From positions 5,218,501 to 5,282,500 of the forward strand of contig NC_081815.1 of assembly GCF_030704535.1 (NCBI RefSeq): a DNA stretch of 64,000 nt. The letters are read 5' to 3'. The notes beneath the pieces are model-generated. The model was not told the origin of the DNA. It was given only the letters and a program-made list of their open reading frames with translations, and did not search any database. Source of the DNA: Vitis vinifera (Eukaryota; Streptophyta; Magnoliopsida; Vitales; Vitaceae). Shown here piece by piece: positions 33,501 to 42,762 of the stretch (positions within the stretch are counted from its first letter, which is position 1; each line of letters starts with the position of its first letter). The position numbers and the translations under genes are program-made.

Positions 33501-36500
33501 GGTACCAGATTCCATGTCACATTAATGTGTATTTCTTGTATAGCTGGAAATAGAGCAGGTCAGGTTGTTTTCAATTAAGTTGCATATTTGATGATAATTA
33601 GGTAATTGTCTAACACCTGTTTTTCAAATGAATTTGACAATAAAATCAAGCCAATTATGGGTTAGCTACTTCGATACAGTTCTGATATAGGTTATTAAAT
33701 ACTTAAAAAAGTTGTTTAAAATAAATTGTAGAATCGATACCCCACCTATCCTGATGCCTTATCACTTTGGCACATTTTATTTGATACCATCTTAGCCAAC
33801 ACAGGTACCAGATTCCATGTCACATTAATGTTTACATTTTTTGTATAGCTGGCAATCAAGCAGGTCAGGTTGTTTTCATTAAGTTGCATACGTGATGATA
33901 ATTAGGCAATTGTCTAACACCCCTTTTTGATATGAATTTCACAAGCAAATCAAGCCAACCCATTTTGAAAGGGTTAGCTACTTTGATACAGCTCTGATAT
34001 CTGTTATCAAATGCTAAAAAAAGTTGCTTGAAATAAATCAATAAGTTATCTGACTTGTAGAGTCAACTCTAACTTGTCTTTTGAGAATTACATTATCAAC
34101 ACAACTCATTAGGGAAAACTGCCAGTCAATACACGAAGCTGCATGGAATGTTTGGGCTACTTTTGCCTGCTCCAGTATTTGACCTGCTGATAGAATGATC
34201 TTACAATTTACACGGCACATGCATTTGTGGTTTGTGCTTTAAACTACATGTTGTTTACATTTTCTATCTTAGAGAACTGAACATGTTGTCAAATACACCA
34301 GGGTATGGAATTTGACCTGAAAGGGCTCAATAAAATCTCAACAGAATATGCAAACGCCAGGAAACTAGCAATTGAAGGTACCTTCCTATATGCTTCCTCC
34401 TCTCATTTAGACTACAAAAATAGTGTCATAAAAGTACAGATTTATTTCATATGTTTTTTAATAATTCCAAACTTTATCAAAGATCACTGATCAATTGAAA
34501 AAAAAAACAACTTTCATACTACCAAGTGCTGCTCATTTTCATAATTCTAGAGAAGTGGATTAGTAGATCTAAAATATCATTATCTAACCATCATAGTTCC
34601 TGGCTGTTGTTAGTCAACTCCTCTAGTCAATTCCCTGAAAAACTTTTCCTTCGCCAATGCAAAGCATGACAACAGGAAAGAGGAATTGAATTTTCACAGA
34701 AGATTCTTTGCATTAGCCTAAATCAGGGTGACTTAATTTAAGTAGTTGATTAGGAGTCCATATTGATAGGTTTTTAGAAAGCTTTATTAAGTAGTTATTT
34801 TAACATTACCATAACAAGTAACTGCACTTGTTCTGTCCATGTCCAGACCATCTTGGTTAGTTTATTAGACAATGGGAATGCTACATTGTTGAAGAAGTCC
34901 TAAACTAAACCCAAATATTTTTTTCAAATACCATCCATCTTGTGTGATTGAAGAATGAATATCAGGAATAATGCAAATAATTATCCAAATGATTTGTGGA
35001 ATTCCTATGTTCTAATTCATGCTAAGTTGGGAAGCTCAACTTCTTTTCCAGCAGGGCTCATCTGGAATCCATGGGCTCCATGTAAGGCAACAGTTCTTTG
35101 ACAGTTGTGGTTTTCCTTGTTTGGGATTTCTTGGGGCCATGGTGAGGGAGACTTTGCTTGGGTAGTATGGTTCTTTTGTTGGTAAAAAGCAGAAGAATGT
35201 TTGGAGAGTTGCTTCTTTATGTCTATTTTGGACTTTGTTGAAGGAAAGAAATCGATGGTCATTTAAGAATGTAGAGATGTTAGAGCTGTACAGCCATGGA
35301 TCTTCGCCGGTAAAAATGCCGGTATCTTCCCCTGGTGGTAAGTGCTGGTTTGGCATTGATCTGAAGACCTTTGAGATTAGCATAGAAGACCACAAAGGGA
35401 AAGTGCGTGGAAAGATCTGTGAAAGAGGCCCCAAGTTCTCTTCATGGATCAGATTTGGAGGAAAAGGCTTATCTCTGTTGCTAGAAGGGGTTGAATCAGT
35501 TTGTGGGCTAAAGGAAAGAACCCCTTTCAGAAAGTTTTGGTCAGAAGGTGATAGAGTTTACAGTTTGGAACTCAGAGGCAATAGAGCAGGAAGATTTTTG
35601 TTCTGCGTGGTAAGAGATGCGGAGAACAAAAGATTTTCCTTGGCTTTCCCTGAAGGAAGGGGGCTTGTTGGAGGCTGGAAAATGCTGGCTAGTAAATTGA
35701 GAAGTGTGGGAGTCGCCCCCCTCCAATGGAGAGGTGTTTTGCTGGAGAAACAATCACCTTCCCAAGTCTCACCCAGCAGTAGCGTAGGCAGAGGCTCATA
35801 CCCTCTTCGGGATTGCCCCGAGCCTCGAGATGCCGTCTGGCTAGAAATTGAGAAAGAAACTTTGGATAGGAATGAGGAGTTGCTGGGCAGGTGTCTTGTG
35901 GGCTCTTGGGAGGGGGACGCTGATCGTCTTCCTGACCCCGTTTCTTTCGGGTCATGGGCGAAGAACTCATGGTTCTTGGAAGGAAACCTCTGGCTTTCAA
36001 ACGTGAGAGAAAATCTCATGCTCCTGGAGTTTGAATTTGAGGACGAAGCAGAAAGGGTGTTTAGCTCAGGGGCAAGACGTTTCAGAGGAAGAAGCTTCTG
36101 CCTAGAAAAATGGAAGCCATCTGTGGGATGTCTTGAGGGAGTTAATGAGGAGGCGCGCCATGTGTGGGTTAGAATTTTAGGACTCCCTCTCCATCTCTGG
36201 GGAAGAAGCCTCTTCAAGCAATTCGGAGACTCCTGTGGGAGGTACGTAGCTGTGGATGAAAACACAACTGAGCGTCGGAACCTCAAGTGGGCCAGAGTCC
36301 TAGTCGAAACCAGTGGATGGCAACACCCAAGCTCGCTGCAGGTAGTTGCTGGCGCCTCCTGTTATGCTCTGCAACTATGGTGGGAAGAAGAGCCCTGCCT
36401 TTCCTCTGTGATCCCCACCTGCAGGTCCGGTGCTTGGAAGATTAGGGATGAAGTGGTGGCCCCTTCACGCGCTATGGGGAGCGTGGACCCCCAACCCCCT

Positions 36501-39500
36501 TCCTCTGTCATCCTGCAACCTGAAAAGCTGCCTTCGCCGACCCTGGGGACTGGTGCACCTACTACAGACATGACGGGTGAAGCTGCTCCCTCGTCTCCTG
36601 CCCGCGCCATGGAGAAGGGCCAATATCCCCTTTCCCAAGCCCGCGTTGAGGAATCTGGCCAGCTTCTGGATGTCGTGGCCCATTCGAGCCTGACCTGTGG
36701 AAGGCCCTTTGGGCCTGGGCTAGGGAAGGCCCAAGTCTCTATGGGTTCTTCTCTTAAACCCCTTGGCCCAGCCCTTTCCAAAGCTTTAGGGCAAGAAAGC
36801 CCTAGCTGCTCACTGCGTCGGAGTGGAGCCCCCTCTGCGACACCTTCCTTCTCAAGGACTCCCCAGAAGGTTGCGTCGCCCCTTTTGGATGCGCCAACGG
36901 CATCCCTTCCCGTCGAAGCTAGCAAATCCCACCAGATGGAAGCGTCATCCCCTGTGGAATCGCCGATGCATGCTATTGAGCTTTCCCTCCCCGTCAAAGC
37001 TCGCAATTCGACCCAGTTGGAAGCGTCGCACCTTGTGGAAGTGCCGACATCTATAAAGGAGCTTCCCCCCCCCCCCCCCCCCCCGTCGAAGCTCGTAATA
37101 AAAAAGGTATGCCTTCTCTTCCCCCGATCTCCTTGAGAGGGGACTCATCCTCTTCTTCTTCTCATTTCTGGGACACGGGGCTTGAGAGGGGAAAGGAATC
37201 TGGCTCTAGCCCTTTATTTCCAATGGCAAGGGACGTAGAAGTGACACCGAACCCCCTGTCCATCATGCTTAGAGATGGGTCGACAGTGATTTTGTCTACA
37301 ACCCCGACCTCTGATCTGGGAAACAACATGGCTAAGCAGAGAGGCTCGTCGGATTACCCCCCGGGTGAAGAAGGATGGTCAGAAGAGGAGCTCTCCAAAT
37401 TATTACATTTTAGTGAAGTCTTGGGAATGCCTGTTGAAGGGCATGAAGTCGAAATTCTGGAGCTGCTTTCGAAATTGAAGCTGAGGACTGGAAGTAACTC
37501 TCTCCGCAAGAGAAGGAAGAAGAAAAAATCTTGTTCCACCCGATTTGAACGAGAGTTAAAAAGATTGGAATGCTCTGTTAATTATAAGGGGACATCAGGG
37601 ATATCCAAAAGATCTGGTCAGAGTTCCTGGGACTTGATTCCAGTGGATTAATGAGAATTAAAATTCTTTGCTGGAACGTTCGAGGGCTTAATGATTGTGA
37701 CAAAAGAAAACTGATCAAGGGAGTGGTGAGGAATCAGAAGGCTGATTTGGTTTGTCCCTTGGAGATAAAGGTGAAAGATGTTTCTACGCAATTGGTGAAT
37801 AGTGTGGGAGTAGGAAGATTTCTTAATTGGGCTTCAGTGGACGCAAGGGGCACGGCAGGAGGACTCCTTCTCATATGGGATAACAGAGTCTTGGAGAATT
37901 TGGAGGTAGAAAGTGGGGGGTACTCCATCTCTACTCGTTTTAGAAACTGCAGTGACGGATTCTCTTGGATCTTCTCTGGAGTGTACGGGCCAGTGAAAGG
38001 TAGCGAAAAGGAAGACTTTTGGGAAGAGCTTGGAGCCATCCGTGGCCTCTGGGAAGACCCTTGGTGCATAGGAGGGGATTTTAATGCTGTTAGATATCCA
38101 GATGAAAGAAGAAATGCCCCGAGACTCACAGCCGATATGAGGAGATTTTCAGAGGTGATCGGGGAGCTGGGGCTGAAGGATATACCACTGGCTGGAGGTC
38201 CTTTCACTTGGATAGGGAGCTTGAACTCTCAAGCTGCCTCTAGATTGGACCGTTTTTTAATCTCTGACCAATGGGAGGACCACTTCTCATCCATCTCACA
38301 ATCTGCTCTCCCTCGCCTGGTCTCTGACCACAGCCCCATTATTCTAGAAGCTGGGGGTTTCTCTTCAGGCAAAAGCCCCTTCCGCTTTGAAAATATGTGG
38401 CTGAAAATTGATGGGTTCAAAGACCTAGTAAAAAGCTGGTGGAATGGATATTCGGTTGAAGGCTACAGCAGCCACTGCATCGTTGAAAAGCTCAAAGCTC
38501 TTAAGAAGGACCTGAAAAAATGGAACAAGGAGGTGGTAGGCAACGTCTCTTTCAACAGAGCAGAGGCCCTCTCCCGCTTGCAGCAGTGGGAGGCCAAGGA
38601 GAACGAAAACGCTCTTACTCCTGAAGATATAGAGGCTAAAAATCTGGACCTTGAGGAATATAAGAAATGGGCCCTTCTAGAAGAAACTTCTTGGAGACAG
38701 AAGTCAAGAGAAATCTGGTTAAGAGAGGGTGATAAAAATATCAAGTATTTCCACAAAATGACCAATGCTAGGGCAAGGAGGAATTTCCTATCCAAAATTA
38801 AAGTAAATGGGGTGAATCTCTCATCCTTGGCAGAGATAAAAGAAGGTGTTTGCAATGCCTACCAAACCCTTCTCTCTGATCCTAGGGATTGGAGGCCTAG
38901 TATTAATGGCCTTACCTTCAAGGAGTTGGGAGAAGGCTTGGCCAGCAGCCTAGAAGTTAGTTTTTCTGAGGAAGAAATTTTCGCAGCCCTAAGCAGTTTC
39001 TGTGGAGACAAAGCCCTAGGTCCGGACGGCTTCACAATGGCCTTCTGGTTATTCAGTTGGGATGTTGTTAAACCAGAAATTTTAGGCCTCTTTAGGGAGT
39101 TCTACCTCCATGGGACCTTCCAAAGAAGCTTAAACTCCACGTTCCTCTTGCTCATTCCTAAAAAGGAGGGGACCGAAGATCTAAAAGATTTCAGACCAAT
39201 CAGCCTGGTAGGGAGCGTGTACAAATTGCTTGCCAAAGTCCTAGCCAATAGACTGAAAACAGTGATGGGGGAGGTGATTTCTGATTCTCAGCATGCTTTC
39301 GTCCATGGGAGGCAGATTTTGGACGCTGTTCTTATTGCTAACGAAGCCCTTGATTCTAGATTGAAAGACAACATCCCGGGTCTCCTTCTCAAGATGGACA
39401 TTGAGAAGGCCTTTGACCATGTCAATTGGAACTTTCTTATGGAGGTGATGTCTAAGATGGGATTTGGGCACAGATGGATTAATTGGATAAAATGGTGTTG

Positions 39501-42106
39501 CTCCACGGCCTCCTTCTCGATCCTTATCAATGGAAGCCCCTCGGGCTTCTTTCGTAGCTCTAGGGGACTGAGACAGGGCGACCCTCTATCCCCCTATCTT
39601 TTCCTTTTGGCCATGGAAGCTCTTAGCCAATTGTTGTCCCGAGCAAGAAATGGAAACTTTATTTCCGGTTTCAAAGTGGGAGGAAGAGGAAGTGAGGGGC
39701 TGGTCGTGTCCCATCTCTTGTTTGCTGATGACACCTTAATTTTCTGTGACGCCGATGCAGATCAGTTGCAATACCTTAGTTGGACCTTCATGTGGTTTGA
39801 GGAAGTCAATCTGAATAAAACAGAGGCCATACCAGTGGGGGAAGGCATTCCTATGGAGACTCTCGCGGCGGTCTTGGGTTGTAAGATAGGTAGCTTACCT
39901 ACTTCCTACTTGGGTCTTCCCCTTGGAGCCCCTTACAAATCCATTAGGGTGTGGGATGCAGTGGAAGAAAGATTCAGGAAAAGGTTATCTCTCTGGAAAA
40001 GGCAATACCTCTCCAAAGGCGGCCGTCTCACCCTGCTGAAAAGCACCCTCTCAAGCCTCCCAACCTACTTTCTCTCTCTTTTTGTGATCCCCAAGAGAGT
40101 GTGCGCAAGGCTTGAAAAGATCCAAAGGGATTTCTTATGGGGCGGTGGAGCCTTAGAGAAAAAACCTCACTTGGTGAGTTGGAAGGCTGTTTGTGCCGAT
40201 AAAAAGAAAGGTGGCTTGGGCATTCGTAGTCTATCTACTTTTAACAAGGCCCTTCTGGGGAAATGGTTGTGGAGATTCGCTAATGAGAATGAGCCCCTAT
40301 GGAAGCATATTATCCTTAGTAAGTATGATCTTCAAGAGGGAGGATGGTGCTCCAAAGATGCAAGAAACCGGTATGGGGTGGGGGTCTGGAAGGCCATCAG
40401 AAAAGGTTGGGAGAATTTTCGTTCTCATTCCCGCTTCATCATTGGGGACGGCACCAGAGTGAAGTTTTGGAAGGATTTGTGGTGTGGAAATCAGTCTCTG
40501 GAGGAAGTTTTCCCCATCTTGTTTAACCTCTCTGTCAACAAAGAAGGATGGGTTGCTGAGGCTTGGGAGGAAGACGAAGGAGGAGGTAGCTGGGGGCTTC
40601 GTTTTAACAGACACCTTAATGATTGGGAGGTGGGAGAAGTCGAAAGCTTATTAAGTAAGCTTCATCCATTGACCATTAGAAGAGGTGTGGAGGACTTGTT
40701 CCGGTGGAAAGAGAACAAGAATGGAACCTTTTCTGTCAAGTCCTTTTATAGCTCATTCTCAAGGGATTCCAAACCCCCCTTCCCGGCTAGAACTATTTGG
40801 ACGCCTTGGGTTCCAATTAGGGCTAGTTTCTTTGGTTGGGAGGCGGCTTGGAATAGGTTGCTCACCACAGACCGCCTGAAAAGAATTGGTTGGAGCATCC
40901 CCAACAGATGCTTTTTGTGTAAACATAAGGAGGAAACCACAGATCACCTTCTACTGTTTTGTGAGAAAGCCAGAATGTTATGGCTCCTAATTTTCTCCCT
41001 GTTTGGGGTGCAATGGGTGATGCACTCCACTGTGAAAAAACACCTCCTAGGTTGGCATGGTTCTTTTGTGGGCAAGAAAAGGAAGAAAGCTTGGAGAGCT
41101 GCCCTCCTCTGCTTGATGTGGACCATTTGGAGAGAAAGAAATAGGAGAGCATTCGATGATATGGAGAGGAATGATCAAGACATTAAATCCATTTTTTTGT
41201 ACACTTTTGTGAATTGGGCTAGGGTGTATATAGAGGAACACACTTTGTCTTTGATAGATTTTGTTGACTGACTAGCCACCAAGTAAGGGGCATGTTTGTT
41301 TTGTCCCTTTGTTTTTTTTGCTATTATGTCTTTGGTATACTCCGTGTATGCCTTTCTCTAGCCTTTGGCTCTTAATGAAATCTATTTACCTATCAAAAAA
41401 AAAAAATGTTCTAATTCATGCCAAGTTTGCAGAATAACATCATTTTCACCTAGCATGAATAAGTTTCCCAAAATAAGTTCCATTATTATTATTGTTTGAT
41501 AGGCAAACAGGAAATTGGAGTAAGAGCTCCCAACAAAAATGGGGTGCAACCCAGTACACTGGAAGTACACAAAGGGAGCAAGTGCCTGGGAAAAACACAA
41601 AAAACCAGAACAAAAATGACCTATACAGCCTATCATCAATGAACATTGTTGCTCTTTTATTTGAAATTTTCTTGATTTTGCCCTTTTTCTCTGACCAACC
41701 CTGTCTTCAGAACTAAAGAGTATTTCCACGATTAATTCCTTGAATCTGAACCATTAACTCCAAATAATGAAAATATTGTTGAAACCCCAATATCATAGTT
41801 TCCTGGACAATACAAGTATTCTTGAAATAGTAGAGTTTCACTTATCTAATTAACTAGTTTGTATTTCAACTTGTTGAAGAGGCGAGCAAGGTAGTGGATG
41901 TCCAAAACATAAAGCATATATCAGAAGATAAGAAACTGATTGGAGATGTAGTGAACAAAACTGCTGAGAACTGGAATGCCCAAAAAGAAGTCTTCTATCA
42001 AAAAACAGGACTTAACCAGCGTCCTGCTGAAGAACACCGGCAAGATAATGAAGATGATGGTGATGACTTTGATCTGGAACTTGAACATCTACTATCTCAA
42101 ACATAA
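30584..42106 (+). CDS. SNAPC1: SNAP43 (SNAPC1) subunit of the snRNA-activating complex
   Basis: Seven coding exons: 30584-30640, 30725-30851, 31896-32009, 32551-32749, 32896-32941, 34302-34377 and 41880-42106. All have GT-AG borders and phases that match, giving 281 residues. The N-terminal region (KLDIDELINEFTE, MKRVWLSRKFSYIYEA, FFMQSLYSHSI, then SLSHRLGGLYCLYCLYETQP and KIYLSLGDLKKL) is the SNAP43 domain. The tail is acidic (EDDGDDFDLELEHLLSQ). SNAPc is known to bind the upstream element of snRNA genes in the nucleus and recruit RNA polymerases II and III. The first coding exon opens after an acceptor at 30564, so a leader exon lies upstream, possibly at 25.5 kb. The last intron is 7.5 kb because of a LINE. 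Confidence 0.92.
33433..34037 (+). repeat. Tandem duplication of about 300 bp in SNAP43 intron 5
   Basis: Two copies, 33433-33729 and 33739-34037, share long blocks such as CAACACAGGTACCAGATTCC and GAGCAGGTCAGGTTGTTTTC (with small differences) in the same order. Many substitutions and small indels separate them, so the duplication is not recent. Neither copy has coding potential. Confidence 0.8.
35007..35028 (+). repeat. 5' target-site duplication of the LINE
   Basis: A 22-bp stretch beginning ATGTTCTAATTCATGC recurs at 41406-41427, directly after the LINE poly(A), with one T/C difference. This fixes the left edge of the LINE at 35029. Confidence 0.9.
35029..35275 (+). pseudogene. Extra ORF2 3'-end fragment at the LINE 5' end
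   Basis: Before ORF1, the leader translates in two frames to relatives of the ORF2 C-terminus of this same element: LWFSLFGIS (compare LIFSLFGVQ), VRETLLG then GSFVGKKQKNVWRVASLCLFWT (compare VKKHLLG and GSFVGKKRKKAWRAALLCLMWT), and LKERNRWSFKNVE (compare WRERNRRAFDDME). The fragment contains a stop and a frame shift and lies inside the TSD borders, so it entered with the LINE. It supplies the first dozen codons of the ORF1 frame. Confidence 0.75.
35235..37651 (+). pseudogene. LINE ORF1 (DUF4283 type), frame broken at poly-C
   Basis: The first frame is open from 35235 to 37136 (633 codons). The true start may be later, for example the Met at 35277, because the first codons come from ORF2-derived DNA. 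Around residues 215-355 lies a DUF4283-like region (GRCLVGSWEGD, WFLEGNLWLSN, HVWVRILGLPLHLWG), the RNA-binding ORF1 type of plant L1 elements. A Pro/Ser-rich part follows with repeats of a PVEA motif. At a run of 20 C (37065-37084) the frame slips. The downstream frame keeps the repeat sense (PVEARN) and continues to TAA at 37649-37651, so the ancestral ORF1 reached that stop. Confidence 0.8.
37065..37084 (+). repeat. C20 homopolymer with frame slip in LINE ORF1
   Basis: Twenty consecutive C. A multiple of three (18 or 21) would keep upstream and downstream ORF1 frames in register. The run is hypermutable, and its length is also a classical place for assembly error. Confidence 0.85.
37651..41271 (+). 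CDS. LINE ORF2: AP endonuclease plus reverse transcriptase
   Basis: 1206 uninterrupted codons. Residues 1-230 form the AP-type endonuclease: KILCWNVRGLND at the start, a Glu in LEIK, GVYGP, GGDFNAV (D143) and SDHSP (D226-H227). The reverse transcriptase covers about 470-760: YKLLAKVLANRLK, MDIEKAFDHVNW, GLRQGDPLSPYLF and the FADD box at 691-694. A zf-RVT-like region near 1040-1110 (CFLCKHKEETTDHLLLFC) ends the protein. It nicks target DNA and copies its own RNA in cis, by family knowledge. Its ATG overlaps the ORF1 stop as TAATG. All key catalytic residues are present, so enzymatic competence is possible. Confidence 0.92.
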   Translation: MRIKILCWNVRGLNDCDKRKLIKGVVRNQKADLVCPLEIKVKDVSTQLVNSVGVGRFLNWASVDARGTAGGLLLIWDNRVLENLEVESGGYSISTRFRNCSDGFSWIFSGVYGPVKGSEKEDFWEELGAIRGLWEDPWCIGGDFNAVRYPDERRNAPRLTADMRRFSEVIGELGLKDIPLAGGPFTWIGSLNSQAASRLDRFLISDQWEDHFSSISQSALPRLVSDHSPIILEAGGFSSGKSPFRFENMWLKIDGFKDLVKSWWNGYSVEGYSSHCIVEKLKALKKDLKKWNKEVVGNVSFNRAEALSRLQQWEAKENENALTPEDIEAKNLDLEEYKKWALLEETSWRQKSREIWLREGDKNIKYFHKMTNARARRNFLSKIKVNGVNLSSLAEIKEGVCNAYQTLLSDPRDWRPSINGLTFKELGEGLASSLEVSFSEEEIFAALSSFCGDKALGPDGFTMAFWLFSWDVVKPEILGLFREFYLHGTFQRSLNSTFLLLIPKKEGTEDLKDFRPISLVGSVYKLLAKVLANRLKTVMGEVISDSQHAFVHGRQILDAVLIANEALDSRLKDNIPGLLLKMDIEKAFDHVNWNFLMEVMSKMGFGHRWINWIKWCCSTASFSILINGSPSGFFRSSRGLRQGDPLSPYLFLLAMEALSQLLSRARNGNFISGFKVGGRGSEGLVVSHLLFADDTLIFCDADADQLQYLSWTFMWFEEVNLNKTEAIPVGEGIPMETLAAVLGCKIGSLPTSYLGLPLGAPYKSIRVWDAVEERFRKRLSLWKRQYLSKGGRLTLLKSTLSSLPTYFLSLFVIPKRVCARLEKIQRDFLWGGGALEKKPHLVSWKAVCADKKKGGLGIRSLSTFNKALLGKWLWRFANENEPLWKHIILSKYDLQEGGWCSKDARNRYGVGVWKAIRKGWENFRSHSRFIIGDGTRVKFWKDLWCGNQSLEEVFPILFNLSVNKEGWVAEAWEEDEGGGSWGLRFNRHLNDWEVGEVESLLSKLHPLTIRRGVEDLFRWKENKNGTFSVKSFYSSFSRDSKPPFPARTIWTPWVPIRASFFGWEAAWNRLLTTDRLKRIGWSIPNRCFLCKHKEETTDHLLLFCEKARMLWLLIFSLFGVQWVMHSTVKKHLLGWHGSFVGKKRKKAWRAALLCLMWTIWRERNRRAFDDMERNDQDIKSIFLYTFVNWARVYIEEHTLSLIDFVD
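41406..41427 (+). repeat. 3' target-site duplication of the LINE
   Basis: It follows the poly(A) directly and repeats 35007-35028 with one substitution. The last A of the poly(A) and the first base of the repeat are the same letter, so the border is uncertain by one base. Confidence 0.9.
41492..41632 (-). mobile_element. 5'-truncated LINE tail, antisense
   Basis: On the minus strand it reads CTTTGTGTACTTCCAGTGTA ... GGGAGCTCTTACTCC ... TTTGCCTATCAAACAAT. This parallels the 3' tail of the large LINE (GGTATACTCCGTGTATGCC ... TTTGGCTCTTAATG ... TTTACCTATCAAAA). It is a short, separate insertion of a related LINE in the same SNAP43 intron, on the other strand. No TSD is obvious. Confidence 0.55.
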
Positions 42107-42762
42107 TTGCTGTGAAAATCAAGCTGAGCAGAGTTCTCTTCCGGTGTACTCGGATGGTTTATGGGTGTTAGATTCATACAGTGATTGTTATCTCACAGTC
42201 ATTCAAAATTGCCTCCTGAATTCCTTCAATTATCAGAGGAATCTAGTGGGTGCTATGGATTAGGCATCACATGGGGTTGATGCTGTACAGTTAAAACGAA
42301 ACTTTGTAGGTAAGGGGTGAAGTTCCAGATGGGAAGGCTGCCAAAGGCAAGCAGGTACCATTTGTTTTTTAGGTACTTGATGGCCATTTTGAAGGTTAAA
42401 AGAGAAAATATACAGTTTTGAGTAACATGATAATGCTCTAACCTTTTGTCTTTCTTGTTTGTCCCACATGACGTGGGCCCTCAGAAATCAGATGAAGTTG
42501 ATTGAATACTTGAATAGAACTTTTAGAACCATTATTACTTAATCAGAGCACGTTATCATTGTGAAAAAAATACTAGTTAGATACAAAATTTTAGGTTTCT
42601 AGCTTCATAAGCTGCATAAATATACAGGGTTTATGAAAATTATTTCAATTCCAGACACATCCCCACAAATCATTAACATGATAGTTCCCCTCCTTCAACA
42701 ATCCCAATTCCCCAACATTTCCCTCTCAACCCCTCAATCTAAGCCTAAAGACTAATCATATC
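42107..42762. other. Convergent 3' region between SNAP43 and RFS6
   Basis: 656 bp separate the two stop codons, which face each other. Both 3'UTRs should lie here and may come close or overlap. No other gene or repeat is seen. Confidence 0.6.

Larger units (their letters stand above)
35029..41405 (+). mobile_element. L1-type LINE, near full length, about 6.4 kb
   Basis: The element has a 5' leader, an ORF1 frame (DUF4283 type), an ORF2 with endonuclease and reverse transcriptase, a 3' tail ending TTTACCTATC and a poly(A) of about 10 nt. A 22-bp target duplication (one mismatch) brackets it. It sits in sense orientation in the last intron of the SNAP43 gene and accounts for most of that intron. 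It is GC-richer than the flanking intron. ORF2 is open over 1206 codons; ORF1 is broken by one homopolymer frame shift. The near-identical TSD suggests a fairly young insertion. Confidence 0.93.

Noticed and set aside
35558..36286. 242-codon minus-strand ORF over LINE ORF1
   Set aside because: Shadow of ORF1 on the other strand; the sense frame carries the DUF4283-like region.
36362..37006. 214-codon minus-strand ORF
   Set aside because: Also a shadow of the GC-rich, Pro/Ser-rich part of LINE ORF1.
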